Shown piece after piece: positions 36,907 to 46,839 of a stretch of 64,000 nt of DNA (position 1 is the first letter of the stretch; every line of letters starts with the position of its first letter). Under the pieces are notes generated by a model that saw nothing but the letters and a program-made list of their open reading frames with translations, had not been told where the DNA came from and did no database searches. The translations under genes and the position numbers were made by a program. The stretch lies in assembly GCF_000478175.1 (NCBI RefSeq), contig NZ_KI515776.1:33305-97304 (forward strand), given 5' to 3'. The stretch comes from Corynebacterium sp. KPL1814. GTDB lineage: Bacteria; Actinomycetota; Actinomycetes; Mycobacteriales; Mycobacteriaceae.

Positions 36907-39426
36907 ATGACGACACAACGCGATAAAACCCAACACGAGCTGCTCCAGGAGCGCGCTGCAGCAGTAGACCTGCGGGCATACCACCTGCACCTGGATTTAT
37001 CTCAGGTGAAGGAAAGCCCGACGTTCGGCGCGACGAGCCGCATAGAGCTCACCACCACCGAGTCCGAGCTTTTCCTGGACTACCTGGGAGAATCGGTAGA
37101 ACAGGTTACGGTTAACGGTCAGGCGCGGGACGTCGACTTTGATGGCACCCTTATCAGCCTCCACGAGCTACCGGTGGGGGAGGAGCTAACCATTGAGGTC
37201 ACTGGCGCCTCGCGCTACTCGCGTACGGGCCAGGGTTTGCACCGCATGCACGACCAGGCCGATGACGCGACCTATCTGTACTCGCACCTCGAGCCTTCCG
37301 ATGCCCGCCGCATCTTCCCTTGCTTTGAGCAGCCCGACCTCAAGGCGCCGTTCCACGTCGCCATGACCGCGCCGAAGGACTGGCAGATCCTCTCCAATCA
37401 GCCGGAGATCGAGCGCGAGGAGCACGGGGACAATGCTACGGTTCGCTTCGCACCCACCCCGCCGCTTTCTACATACCTCACCTCTTTTGCCGCTGGGCCA
37501 TATAAGTATCAGGAACGCATCTGGACCTCGCCGGATGGCGATCACTCCGCGCAGCTGCGCGCCTTTGCCCGCGCCTCCATGTTTGAATACTTGGACGAGG
37601 AGATTCTGGAACTTACCGCGCAGGGCATGGACTATTTCCACGAGAACTTCGGCTTTGCCTACCCTTGGGGCAAGTACGATTCCATCTTCGTGCCGGAATA
37701 TAACCTCGGCGCCATGGAGAACCCGGGCCTGGTGACCTTTACGGAAAGCTATATCTTCCGCTCTAAAGCCACCCGCAGCCAGAAGGCCGCTCGCGCAAAT
37801 ACCATTCTGCACGAGATGTCCCACATGTGGTTCGGCGATCTTGTCACCCCGCAGTGGTGGGACGATCTCTGGCTCAAGGAGTCCTTTGCCGAGTTCATGG
37901 GCGCCGATACCTCCGTGCACGCCACCGCCTACGAAGAGGCCTGGGTCAACTTCGCCGGCCAGCGCAAAAACTGGGCTTACCTGCAGGATCAGCTTCCCAC
38001 CACACACCCCATCAAGGCCGAAATCCCAGACGTCGATGCCGCGCGCCAGAACTTCGATGGCATTACCTATGCCAAGGGCGCGGCGGTGCTCAAGCAGCTC
38101 GTGCACTACGTGGGCCGCGATAACTTTTATGCGGGGGCGCGGGATTATTTCCAGGAGCATGCGTTTGCCGCGGCCACCTTCGATGACCTGCTCACGGCCC
38201 TGAAAAAGCACACTGACCGCGACCTCGATTCCTGGTCAAAGGCATGGCTGCGCACCTGGGGTCCGGATACCCTCACCCCGGAACTGCACACGGAGGGTGA
38301 GAAGATCACCGAGCTCGCGGTGAGCGCCGAAGCCGAGGATACGACCCGCCCGCACCGCCTGAGCGTGGCGCTTTTTGATGCCCACCTGAACAAGTACCGC
38401 GAGTTCGACATCGACCTTCCCGCCGGCGGCCACCGCACCATCGTGGATGAGGCGGCAGGGGAGAAGGCCCCGACATTGCTGCTGCTTAACGATGCCGACC
38501 ACACCTACACCAAGGTCCGCTTCGACGATGCTTCGCTTGCCACCATCAGCGATCACCTGTCCGAGGTCCAGGATGGACTCAGCCGCGCGGTCATCTGGAC
38601 CTCGCTGTGGAACCTCACCAGGGATGGGGAGTGGAATGCGGAGGAGTACGTGGGCGTCGTCGCCAAGCACGCACCCGCAGAGACCAATGCCACGCTGCTG
38701 ACCACCGTCTACGGCAATGCGCACTTTGCCATCCAGCACTATGTGGCCGAAGACCGCCGCGAACAGGTGCGCGCCGAATTCGCCGATGCGCTGTGGGAAC
38801 AGCTCAGCGCCGCGGATCCAGGCTCCGATGCGCAGCTCATACTAGCCCGCACCGCCATTGCCGCGCTGGCCGCAACGCCGGAGGCCTCCGGCACCGATCG
38901 CCTGCGTGACCTGCTTGCTGGCACGGTCGAGGGCCTGCGCCTCGATCCGCAGATCCGCTGGTCCATCCTGCGCGCCCTGGCCGCCCGCGACGCCGTCAAA
39001 CTGGATGAGCTGGAGGCAGAAAAGCAGCGCGATAATACGCTGACCGGCGCCGCCGAGTTCTTAGGCGCTAGCCACGCCTTCCCCACGCCGGAGACCAAGC
39101 GGGCCGCCTTCGATAGCGCGCTAACGCCAGGGGAGTACTCCAATGCGGAAGTCGATGCCCTGCTGGCCGGCTTCAACGCCCCGCGCTCGGCGGAGTTGCA
39201 AGAAGAATTCGCCGAGGAGTTCTTCCGCCGCGTCGAAGACATCTGGGATAACCACCCCATCGAGATCGCCAACCGGCTGATCCGCGGCCTCTACCCGGAA
39301 TCTTCCATGGCGGAGTCCGCTACCACGGATCTCCTGCACAAGGATTTGCCGGGTGCGCTGCGCCGCGTGCTTCTGGAGTGCCGCGACCACCTGCGCCGCA
39401 CCCTGCGCGTGCGCGCCCAACAGTAG
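36907..39426 (+). CDS. pepN: Aminopeptidase N (M1 zinc metallopeptidase)
   Basis: 839 residues. The exopeptidase signature GAMENPG is followed by the zinc motif HEMSHMWFGDLV (HExxH) and, 18 residues on, the third ligand Glu in LKESFAEFMG. The catalytic Tyr region (ITYAKGAAVLKQL) and the ERAP1-like C-terminal helical domain (about 520-839) are complete. It is cytoplasmic and trims N-terminal residues from peptides. It lies between murJ and sigM, a position not part of the usual actinobacterial block. Confidence 0.95.
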   Translation: MTTQRDKTQHELLQERAAAVDLRAYHLHLDLSQVKESPTFGATSRIELTTTESELFLDYLGESVEQVTVNGQARDVDFDGTLISLHELPVGEELTIEVTGASRYSRTGQGLHRMHDQADDATYLYSHLEPSDARRIFPCFEQPDLKAPFHVAMTAPKDWQILSNQPEIEREEHGDNATVRFAPTPPLSTYLTSFAAGPYKYQERIWTSPDGDHSAQLRAFARASMFEYLDEEILELTAQGMDYFHENFGFAYPWGKYDSIFVPEYNLGAMENPGLVTFTESYIFRSKATRSQKAARANTILHEMSHMWFGDLVTPQWWDDLWLKESFAEFMGADTSVHATAYEEAWVNFAGQRKNWAYLQDQLPTTHPIKAEIPDVDAARQNFDGITYAKGAAVLKQLVHYVGRDNFYAGARDYFQEHAFAAATFDDLLTALKKHTDRDLDSWSKAWLRTWGPDTLTPELHTEGEKITELAVSAEAEDTTRPHRLSVALFDAHLNKYREFDIDLPAGGHRTIVDEAAGEKAPTLLLLNDADHTYTKVRFDDASLATISDHLSEVQDGLSRAVIWTSLWNLTRDGEWNAEEYVGVVAKHAPAETNATLLTTVYGNAHFAIQHYVAEDRREQVRAEFADALWEQLSAADPGSDAQLILARTAIAALAATPEASGTDRLRDLLAGTVEGLRLDPQIRWSILRALAARDAVKLDELEAEKQRDNTLTGAAEFLGASHAFPTPETKRAAFDSALTPGEYSNAEVDALLAGFNAPRSAELQEEFAEEFFRRVEDIWDNHPIEIANRLIRGLYPESSMAESATTDLLHKDLPGALRRVLLECRDHLRRTLRVRAQQ

Positions 39427-39519
39427 GCGGTCAATAGACTGTACCGCTGCCGGCTCGCGCCGGAGTTCTCCCCGGGTCACAATTGCTTTAACACTTGTTG
39501 ATCCGGGGGGAATCTACAG

Positions 39520-40068
39520 ATGCCATTAAGTCCTGACCACAGCGACGAAGAATTAGTTGATGCTTTTATCGAGGGGGATAATAAGGCCTTTTCCGCCATC
39601 GTGGAACGCCACCGCAAGCGGCTGACCACTGTGGCGCGGCGTTATACAAGGAATGAATACGATGCGCAGGATGTCGTGCAAGAAGCCTTCCTGCGCGCTA
39701 GCTGCAATCTCCATAGCTACCGGCGGGAATCGGCCCTAAGCACGTGGCTGCACCGCCTGGTGAAAAACACCGGCTACGACTATTTAAACCACCGGGCTAA
39801 TAGGGAAAACGCCTCGCTCGATAGCGATGATTTTGCCGATGATCGCAATCCGCTGCTGGCACACAACCCATCCGAAAATCTGGCGGAACAACTCGTCGTC
39901 CGCGAGGCCATGGAGCTTTTAAGGCAAGATCAGCGCGAAGCACTCATGCTTACCGATGTCGCCGGGTTCCGCGTCAACGAAGTCGCCACCGCCCAGGGCG
40001 TAAAGCCTGGCACCGTTAAATCTCGCCGGGCACGCGCGCGGGAGGTACTGCGTGAAGCCATCGGTTAA
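39520..40068 (+). CDS. sigM: ECF sigma factor SigM
   Basis: 182 residues. Region 2 (DEELVDAFIEGDNKAFSAIV to YDAQDVVQEAFLRA) and region 4 (LLRQDQREALMLTDVAGFRV, EVATAQGVKPGTVKSRRARA) are complete. By position before trxB-trxA it is the corynebacterial SigM, which in C. glutamicum activates disulfide-stress genes including the thioredoxin system. No anti-sigma gene is adjacent: trxB follows after a 132-base gap. A GGGGGGAATC stretch lies before the ATG. Confidence 0.92.
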   Translation: MPLSPDHSDEELVDAFIEGDNKAFSAIVERHRKRLTTVARRYTRNEYDAQDVVQEAFLRASCNLHSYRRESALSTWLHRLVKNTGYDYLNHRANRENASLDSDDFADDRNPLLAHNPSENLAEQLVVREAMELLRQDQREALMLTDVAGFRVNEVATAQGVKPGTVKSRRARAREVLREAIG

Positions 40069-40200
40069 CTACATCTCGATATCGCATCATTCTTGCATCA
40101 ATTTCGCAGCCGCTAGCCTTTGCAATATGAACGTTTCGCAATCTGGCGGGTAGACTCTTGACGTTACGCAAAATGACACTGTGATTTTAGGGAGTTAGCA

Positions 40201-41127
40201 ATGACCGTCCACGATGTTGCCATCGTAGGTTCCGGACCTGCCGGTTATACCGCCGCGCTTTATGCCGCTCGTGCTGAACTCAGCCCCATTGTATTCGAGG
40301 GATTTGAATACGGTGGCGAATTAATGAACACCACCGAGGTAGAGAACTACCCGGGCTTCCAAAAGGGCATCATGGGCCCAGAGCTCATGGAAGAAATGCG
40401 CGCACAGTCAATCCGCTTTGGTGCGGATCTGCGCATGGAAGTCGTCGACTCCGTTGAATTGGAGGGCGATATTAAAAAGCTCCACGTGGGCGATGAGGTT
40501 TTTGAAGCCCGCACGGTAATCCTCGCCACTGGCGCCGCACCGCGTCACCTTGGCATTCCCGGTGAGGAAGAGCTCTCCGGCCGCGGTGTTTCTACCTGCG
40601 CTACGTGCGATGGCTTCTTCTTTAAGGGCCACAATATCGCCGTCATCGGCGGCGGCGATTCCGCTATGGAGGAAGCTACCTTCCTGACCAAGTTCGCGGA
40701 GTCTGTCACCATTGTCAACCGCTCCGAAAACTTCCGCGCCTCCAAGATCATGCTGGACCGCGCCCAGGAAAACGAGCAGATTAAATGGGAGACCAATAAG
40801 GTTGTCGAGCGCGTGCTTGAGGATGACGGCAAGGTCGGCGGCCTAGAGCTCAAGGACGTTGAGACTGGGGAAACCTCCACCTTGGACGTGACCGCCATGT
40901 TCGTTGCCATTGGCCACGATCCGCGTTCGTCCTTCCTAAACGGCCAGGTGAAGCTCAATGATAATGGTTACGTTGAGGTTGACCAGCCCTCTACTAAGAC
41001 CTCTCTGCCTGGCGTTTTCGCTTGCGGTGACTTGGTAGATGACCATTATCAGCAGGCCATCACCGCTGCAGGTTCTGGCTGCCGCGCTGCCATGGATGCG
41101 GAACAATTCTTGGCTGCAAACCGTTAG
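40201..41127 (+). CDS. trxB: Thioredoxin reductase
   Basis: 308 residues. FAD-binding [18 protein letters not shown] at the N-terminus, redox-active CATCDGFF (CxxC) near residue 136, NADPH-binding [13 protein letters not shown], and C-terminal [20 protein letters not shown]. It reduces thioredoxin with NADPH. GGGAG precedes the ATG. It forms an operon with trxA, 7 bases downstream. Confidence 0.97.
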   Translation: MTVHDVAIVGSGPAGYTAALYAARAELSPIVFEGFEYGGELMNTTEVENYPGFQKGIMGPELMEEMRAQSIRFGADLRMEVVDSVELEGDIKKLHVGDEVFEARTVILATGAAPRHLGIPGEEELSGRGVSTCATCDGFFFKGHNIAVIGGGDSAMEEATFLTKFAESVTIVNRSENFRASKIMLDRAQENEQIKWETNKVVERVLEDDGKVGGLELKDVETGETSTLDVTAMFVAIGHDPRSSFLNGQVKLNDNGYVEVDQPSTKTSLPGVFACGDLVDDHYQQAITAAGSGCRAAMDAEQFLAANR

Positions 41128-41134
41128 ATTCAGT

Positions 41135-41458
41135 ATGAGTAACGTCAAAAAGGTAACCACTGAAACATTCCGTTCTGATGTCATCGAGGCGGATAAACCC
41201 GTCGTCGTGGACTTCTGGGCGGAATGGTGCGGGCCATGCAAGAAGCTGTCTCCGATCTTGGAAGAGGTCGCAGATGAGCTCGACGGTGAAGTCACCATTG
41301 CCCAGGTCAACGTCGATGAAGAACGAAACCTAGGCGCCATGTTCCAAATCATGTCCATTCCAAATGTATTGATTTTCAACAATGGCGAAAAGGTCGACGA
41401 GTTTGTGGGCCTGCGTTCTAAAGATGACATCGTGGCGCAAGTGAAAAAGCAGCTATAG
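41135..41458 (+). CDS. trxA: Thioredoxin
   Basis: 107 residues from the ATG at 41135, giving MSNVKKVTTETFRSDVIEAD. The active site WAEWCGPCKKLSP is followed by cis-Pro SIPNVLIFNNGEKVDEFVG. General disulfide reductase partner of TrxB. The open frame extends back into trxB, but that stretch has no thioredoxin homology. Confidence 0.97.
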   Translation: MSNVKKVTTETFRSDVIEADKPVVVDFWAEWCGPCKKLSPILEEVADELDGEVTIAQVNVDEERNLGAMFQIMSIPNVLIFNNGEKVDEFVGLRSKDDIVAQVKKQL

Positions 41459-41540
41459 CTGTTACTCTTGTTACTAAAGTTACCGAGTAGGAAATCTGCC
41501 ATGCGGTCTAAAGTCCTAGGCCGTGGAAGGGGTGAAAGGC

Positions 41541-42722
41541 GTGAATCGCGTTCTTCGGGTTGGTGATTCAAGTGTGCGCGTAGCTGAAGCTCGCGCCACC
41601 TTGGCTCGCCTTGGCCTCTTATCAGATTTCACGGGCGAACTCTCTGCCTGGAAAAAGCAGAAGTACTCCGAGACTGATAAGACCTTTGATGCCGATCTCG
41701 CTGAAGTGCTCAAGGCATTCCAGCAATCGCGCGGCATCCTCCCAACGGGAGAGATCGACGATCTGACCCTGCGCGAATTGCGCCAAGCCTCTTATACCCT
41801 GGGCAGCCGCGTTTTGAGCTATGAACCCACCAATCCATTGGTGGGCGATGACATTTCGCAATTGCAGCAACAACTGCAAGAGCTCGGTTTCTATCAAGAT
41901 CGCGTCGATGGTCATTTTGGCCGCAATACCCACGCTGCCTTAACCGAATACCAGCACAATTGCGGGCTGCAGGAAGACGGCGTGTGTGGACCGGCTACCA
42001 TTCGCGCGCTCAGCTTGCTCGGCCGCCGCATCACCGGCGGTTCGGCGCACAATATTTTAGAGCGCGAGCGTGTGCGCAATGCCGGGCCAAAGTTGGCGGG
42101 CAAGCGCGTGGTCATTGACCCTGCACTAAGTGGCCGGGACTCCGGCTTCACGGTCAAGGGCCGTTTTGGTGATATTTCTGAGCAAGAAATCCTTTGGGAT
42201 CTCACCCAACGCATCGAAGGCCGCATGATCGCCGCCGGCATGGAAACAATTATTTCGCGCCCCCGCACCGACGATGCGGACGTGCAATCCCGTGCCGAGC
42301 TGGCCAATGCCTTCGATGCCGATATGGTCATCTCTTTGGCGTGCGATTCTTATCCCAATGAGAAGGCCCACGGCGTTGCCACGTTCTACTTTGGTTCCGA
42401 ATCCGGAAACTCCTCACTCATTGGTGAAACCCTTTCCGGCTTCATCCAACGTGAAATCGTGGCCCGCACCGATCTGCAGGACTGTTCTAACCACGGCCGC
42501 ACCTGGGATCTTTTGCGCCTGACGCAGATGCCGGTTGTTCAGATCTTTTTGGGTTACCTCACCAATCCTGAGGACGTCAAAATCCTGACCAACCCGAAGC
42601 GCCGTGACGATATTGCAGAAGCAATCGTCATCGCCGTCAAGCGCATGTACCTCATGGAGCAAGACACCGCCATTACCGGTACCTACAAATTCTCCGAGCT
42701 TCTCCAAGCGGAGCAGGCTTAA
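41541..42722 (+). CDS. cwlM: CwlM-like amidase-fold protein, zinc ligands missing (probably regulatory)
   Basis: 393 residues from the GTG at 41541, which has GAAGGGG nine bases upstream; GTGs at 41523 and 41532 are in frame. Two peptidoglycan-binding (PGBD1) repeats (about 5-75 and 90-160, the second FGRNTHAALTEYQHN) precede an Amidase_3 domain. Active Amidase_3 enzymes have a His in DPGHGG and a His in SIHANA. Here these read DPALSGRD and SLACDS, so both zinc His are absent; the Glu of SEQEILWDL remains. No signal peptide is present. This fits mycobacterial CwlM, a cytoplasmic regulator that activates MurA when phosphorylated. It sits in the trxB-trxA-cwlM cluster. Confidence 0.9.
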   Translation: MNRVLRVGDSSVRVAEARATLARLGLLSDFTGELSAWKKQKYSETDKTFDADLAEVLKAFQQSRGILPTGEIDDLTLRELRQASYTLGSRVLSYEPTNPLVGDDISQLQQQLQELGFYQDRVDGHFGRNTHAALTEYQHNCGLQEDGVCGPATIRALSLLGRRITGGSAHNILERERVRNAGPKLAGKRVVIDPALSGRDSGFTVKGRFGDISEQEILWDLTQRIEGRMIAAGMETIISRPRTDDADVQSRAELANAFDADMVISLACDSYPNEKAHGVATFYFGSESGNSSLIGETLSGFIQREIVARTDLQDCSNHGRTWDLLRLTQMPVVQIFLGYLTNPEDVKILTNPKRRDDIAEAIVIAVKRMYLMEQDTAITGTYKFSELLQAEQA

Positions 42723-42863
42723 CCTGCACAGGCTGGAGCGCACCGAGCGGGCTTAATCACTGGCCGCCGCGCACGATTAACTGCGTTATCTTGTACCAAT
42801 AGAATTCATTCGATTAGTATCAGTCCAAGCTATTGATATCTACCAATTGAATGGATTCCTATA

Positions 42864-44225
42864 ATGGGCAGCTCAACCTCCGCCCCTATTTCTAGAAAAG
42901 AAACGCGCCGCGTAGTAGCTGCCACCACAATCGGAACTGCGATTGAATGGTACGATTACTTTCTCTATGCTGCCGTCGCCGGCTTGGTATTTAACCAAGT
43001 GATGTTCGGCCCCTTAGAAGGTGGGGTAGCCAGCATCGTTTCCTTCGCCTCCGTGGGCCTATCCTTCCTTTTTCGCCCCCTTGGCGCTTTCCTGGCCGGA
43101 CATTTTGGTGACCGCCTTGGTCGCCGCCTTGTCCTCATGGTCACCCTTTTTGCCATGGGTGGGGCCACCACGCTAATCGGCCTCCTGCCTACCTACGATA
43201 CGGCGGGAGTATGGGCTCCGATCCTGTTGATTTTCCTCCGCATCGTTCAGGGCATCTCTGCCGGGGGAGAGTGGGGTTCCGCGGTGCTGCTTGCAGTTGA
43301 ACACGCGCCCAACCATAAGCGTGGCCTCTTCGGCGCTGGGCCACAAATCGGAGTCCCCATCGGCCTGCTGATGTCCTCTGGCGTGCTATCCATCATGAAT
43401 GTCATCGCGCCAGGGGATGCCTTCCTTGAATGGGGTTGGCGCGTCCCATTCTTGCTTTCCTTCGTCCTAGTGATCATCGGCTACGCCATCCGCATCGGCG
43501 TCGATGAGTCACCGGTCTTTCAAGAGATCTCAGATAATAAGAAGCGCGAGGCGGCAAACCCCATTGGTATCTTGTTCAAGCGGTATTTCCCGCTTGTCCT
43601 CGTCGCGGCCCTAGTTTTTGCAGGTAACGGCACCGTGGGATATATGACCACCGGTGGTTATATTCAGAATTACGCCACAAACCCCGAGGGCCCGGTCTCG
43701 CTCGCGCGTGGCGATGTCCTCAATGCCGTCACGCTGTCCGCCTTCACGTGGCTCATCTTTACGCTTTTCGCTGGCTGGTTATCGGATTATATCGGACGCC
43801 GCACGACGTATCTCGTCGGATTTGTCATTCAAGCAATCGGCGCAGCGGCCCTTTTCCCGCTGGTTAATACGGCGTCCCTGGGATTACTTTATGTCGCCCT
43901 CATCTTCCTGACGATCGGGCTCGGCTTAACCTACGGTGCGCAATCTGCCATGTATACCGAGCTTTTCCCAGCATCCATTCGCGCTTCGGGCGTATCGATT
44001 ACCTATGCCATCGGTTCCGTTCTCGGCGGTGCCTTCGCCCCGATGATCGCGGCTGCGTTGGTAGAAGCAACGGGCACGACCTTTGCGGTATCCGTATATC
44101 TTGTCTCCGCAAGCATCGTCGGATTTATTGCGGCCCTGCTCCTGCGCGAGCGCAAGGGCATTCCGCTTGGCGCCGAACACGAGGAAGAACAAGCCAAGGG
44201 CCACTTCATCTTTTCTAAAAAATAG
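42864..44225 (+). CDS. MFS transporter, metabolite:H+ symporter (MHS) type
   Basis: 453 residues, 12 helices. The MHS signature at the start is ATTIGTAIEWYDYFLYAAVA; loop 2-3 is GHFGDRLGRRLVL; QGISAGGEWGSAVLLAVEHA is typical of the ProP/ShiA/KgtP branch. A second motif, WLSDYIGRRTT, follows helix 8. The substrate is likely an organic acid or compatible solute. It lies between cwlM and the convergent parB, outside the conserved block. Confidence 0.88.
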   Translation: MGSSTSAPISRKETRRVVAATTIGTAIEWYDYFLYAAVAGLVFNQVMFGPLEGGVASIVSFASVGLSFLFRPLGAFLAGHFGDRLGRRLVLMVTLFAMGGATTLIGLLPTYDTAGVWAPILLIFLRIVQGISAGGEWGSAVLLAVEHAPNHKRGLFGAGPQIGVPIGLLMSSGVLSIMNVIAPGDAFLEWGWRVPFLLSFVLVIIGYAIRIGVDESPVFQEISDNKKREAANPIGILFKRYFPLVLVAALVFAGNGTVGYMTTGGYIQNYATNPEGPVSLARGDVLNAVTLSAFTWLIFTLFAGWLSDYIGRRTTYLVGFVIQAIGAAALFPLVNTASLGLLYVALIFLTIGLGLTYGAQSAMYTELFPASIRASGVSITYAIGSVLGGAFAPMIAAALVEATGTTFAVSVYLVSASIVGFIAALLLRERKGIPLGAEHEEEQAKGHFIFSKK

Positions 44226-44256
44226 TGCCCTCGCTCTAAAGAGGAGGGCACTAACT
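44223..44256. terminator. Terminator between the MHS gene and parB
   Basis: The perfect 10-base stem TAGTGCCCTC (44223-44232) pairs with GAGGGCACTA (44244-44253). It begins at the MHS stop codon and probably serves both convergent transcripts. Confidence 0.7.
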
Positions 44257-44300
44257 TTGGGAATTCGGCAGGCACCTGGGGAACCTGCCACAGGAGCAGG

Positions 44301-45341
44301 TTATTTATCCCGCTCCATCAGCGCCATGATGCGCTCGAAATCCTCCTGGTCGCCGAATTCTACGACCATCTTGCCCTTGCGCTTACCCATGGTCACGGTG
44401 ACCTTAGTATCGAAACGATCTGAGAGGCGCTCGGCCGAGTCGGTGAAAAATTGCGGCTGTGGTACCTGGGACTTCTTCTTATTCTCCGCGGGTTTCCCGT
44501 CGCGCTTATAAAGCGTCACGGCTTCCTCGGTAGCGCGCACGGACAGGCCCTCTGAAATAACCCGGTCCGCGATGTAGTCCATCGCTTCCTTATCGTCAAG
44601 GCCCAAGATAGCGCGGGCGTGACCGGCCGAGAGGGTGCCTGCGGCGACTCGCTTCTGCACGTCCACCGGCAACCGCAGCAGGCGGAGCATATTGGTCACC
44701 TGCGGGCGCGAGCGGCCAATGCGGTCCGCTAATTCGTTCTGGGTTACTCCGAACTCTTCCAAGAGCTGCTGATAAGCGTGTGCCTCTTCCAAAGGGTTGA
44801 GTTGGACGCGGTGGATGTTTTCCAGCAGGGCATCGCGCAGCAGGTTGTCATCTTTGGTGTCGCGCACGATGGCAGGGATGGTGGCCAAGCCAGCCTTGGA
44901 GGAGGCGCGCCAACGACGCTCACCCATGATGAGCTCGAATCCGCCCTCCTCGGAGGGGCGGACCACGACCGGCTGCAGGAGGCCGAACTCGCGGATGGAG
45001 TGAACCAGCTCGCTGAGCTCATCTTCGTCAAAAACGGTGCGCGGCTGCTTGGGGTTGGGGACGATTTCCCCCACGGAAATCTCGCGGTAGGTCGCGCCGA
45101 TTGCTGCCGGTGTAGCTTGCCGCTTCTTGGAGGCCTTGGAGCTGGAACCCTGTTGAATGGTGGGAGCGCCCTTTACGCGCTTCTCGCCGCGCGCCTTGCG
45201 CTCACTATTTCCCGTAGAATTTCCCAGGATAATATCTGCGGCGGAATCACCCAGCCGTGGTTTGCGGGTAGGTGCATCGGGGCCGGACGGGATGAGAGCG
45301 GCTAGGCCTTTGCCTAGGCCACCTTGCTTTTGTTCTGCCAT
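44301..45341 (-). CDS. parB: Chromosome-partitioning protein ParB
   Basis: 346 residues. The CTPase/N-engaging domain has [22 protein letters not shown], followed by [20 protein letters not shown]. The helix-turn-helix [20 protein letters not shown] binds parS, and the C-terminal dimerisation domain ends the protein. It loads as clamps at the parS sites found at 11.8-23.0 kb. It is cotranscribed with parA (6-base gap). Confidence 0.96.
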   Translation of the reverse strand: MAEQKQGGLGKGLAALIPSGPDAPTRKPRLGDSAADIILGNSTGNSERKARGEKRVKGAPTIQQGSSSKASKKRQATPAAIGATYREISVGEIVPNPKQPRTVFDEDELSELVHSIREFGLLQPVVVRPSEEGGFELIMGERRWRASSKAGLATIPAIVRDTKDDNLLRDALLENIHRVQLNPLEEAHAYQQLLEEFGVTQNELADRIGRSRPQVTNMLRLLRLPVDVQKRVAAGTLSAGHARAILGLDDKEAMDYIADRVISEGLSVRATEEAVTLYKRDGKPAENKKKSQVPQPQFFTDSAERLSDRFDTKVTVTMGKRKGKMVVEFGDQEDFERIMALMERDK

Positions 45342-45347
45342 GAAATC

Positions 45348-46196
45348 CTATCCTTCCAATTCCGCATAAATTTCGGGGCTCACGCCAATCGCTCCCGTGG
45401 TGGGATGCGGGCGATAATCACCGCGCCTATTGAGCTCGCGAGCCGCGGCGAGGTACGCCCGTGCGCCGGTGGACGAAGGGGCGTAATCAATCACCGTGGT
45501 CCCGTAACCAGGCGCCTCTGAGACGCGCACTGAACGCGGGATGACGTTGCCCATGACAACGGCGCCAAATTGCTCGCGGACGTTATCGGCCACATCTTCG
45601 GCCAAACGTGTACGTGCATCATACATGGTAAGGAGCACCGCAGAGATATGCAGATCTTCATTGAGGTGCTCGCGAATCATGGTGATATTGCCCAGTAACT
45701 GGCCCACGCCCTCCAGTGCGTAGTACTCACACTGGATAGGGATGATGACTTCTTCCGCACACGTCATGGCATTGATCGTCAGCAAACCCAGAGATGGCGG
45801 GCAATCAATAAAGACGTATTCAAAGCCGTGTTCTTCTAGGAACCCGTTATGGAGGGCATCGTAAAGCCGAAACTCGCGGCGCACGAGAGACACCATCTCA
45901 ATTTCCGCACCGGCAAGATCGATGGTCGCGGGGATGCAATAAAGGTTGGAGTTATGCGGGGAAGCCTGCATGGCCTTTTCCGCAGTGCAATCGCCCAAGA
46001 GCAATTCATAGCTGGAATCGGTTCCTGAGCTATGTTCCGCGCCCATGGCGGTCGATGCGTTTCCCTGGGGGTCAAGGTCAATGACCAATACCTTCTTGCC
46101 TTCAGTAGCAAGGGCTGCGGCCAAGTTGGCGGCGGAGGTGGTTTTACCTACGCCGCCCTTCTGGTTAGCAATAGTGATAAGGCGCGGATTAGTCAT
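45348..46196 (-). CDS. parA: Chromosome-partitioning ATPase ParA
   Basis: 282 residues. Deviant Walker A, ANQKGGVGKTTSAANLAAAL; Walker A' LVIDLDPQGNASTAMG; Walker B VFIDCPPSLGLLTINAM. It binds nucleoid DNA as an ATP dimer and pulls ParB-parS complexes to the cell poles. It lies between rsmG (10 bases upstream) and parB. Confidence 0.96.
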   Translation of the reverse strand: MTNPRLITIANQKGGVGKTTSAANLAAALATEGKKVLVIDLDPQGNASTAMGAEHSSGTDSSYELLLGDCTAEKAMQASPHNSNLYCIPATIDLAGAEIEMVSLVRREFRLYDALHNGFLEEHGFEYVFIDCPPSLGLLTINAMTCAEEVIIPIQCEYYALEGVGQLLGNITMIREHLNEDLHISAVLLTMYDARTRLAEDVADNVREQFGAVVMGNVIPRSVRVSEAPGYGTTVIDYAPSSTGARAYLAAARELNRRGDYRPHPTTGAIGVSPEIYAELEG

Positions 46197-46206
46197 GCCG
46201 TCTACT

Positions 46207-46815
46207 TTAGTTCACGCGCGGGACACGGATAATCGTGGTTCCGTGAACGGTCGTGACCTCGGCTTTTCCGCCGCCGGCCTTCTTAATATCCGCGGCATCG
46301 CGCTCCAGCTCTTCGTGTACAGAAGAGCCCTTCAGCGCGATCATTTCCCCGCCTTTGCGCACTAGGGGAAGAGACCACTTTGCCAGCTTTCCCAGGGGAG
46401 CAACTGCACGGGAGGTCACGACGTCCGCGCCGGCCACTGCCTTTTTAATAGGTCCTTCTTCGGCGCGCCCGCGCAACACGGTGACGTTATCTAATCCCAG
46501 CTTTTCGGTTACCTCGTTGAGGTAGTTATAGCGCTTCAAAAGCGGCTCAATGAGCGTGATGTGCAGATCGGGACGAGCGATGGCCAGCGGGATGCCGGGC
46601 AATCCGGCACCAGAGCCGACATCGATAACCGTGGCGCCTTCCGGAATGACTTGTTCAATAACTGCGCAGTTTAAGATGTGGCGCTCCCACAGCCGCGGTA
46701 CCTCGCGCGGGCCGATAAAACCACGAGTGGACCCGTCTGTAGCGAGCGAATCGTGGTATTCCTGCGCGAGCGGCAGGCGGGAGCCAAATACTGCAGACGG
46801 GTCCATCTCGGACAC
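46207..46815 (-). CDS. rsmG: 16S rRNA (guanine-N7) methyltransferase
   Basis: 202 residues of the GidB/RsmG family, methylating G527 (E. coli numbering) of 16S rRNA using SAM. The SAM site is [40 protein letters not shown] follows. Loss of this enzyme gives low-level streptomycin resistance in other bacteria. It lies 24 bases after yidC; no jag (R3H) gene lies between them, unlike mycobacteria. Confidence 0.95.
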   Translation of the reverse strand: MSEMDPSAVFGSRLPLAQEYHDSLATDGSTRGFIGPREVPRLWERHILNCAVIEQVIPEGATVIDVGSGAGLPGIPLAIARPDLHITLIEPLLKRYNYLNEVTEKLGLDNVTVLRGRAEEGPIKKAVAGADVVTSRAVAPLGKLAKWSLPLVRKGGEMIALKGSSVHEELERDAADIKKAGGGKAEVTTVHGTTIIRVPRVN

Positions 46816-46839
46816 TATGAGAATCTCCTCAGTAGCTGT

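Noticed and set aside
39427..39519. Anti-sigma gene paired with sigM
   Set aside because: No open frame next to sigM has a zinc-binding anti-sigma motif or membrane segment; the gap only holds regulatory sequence.
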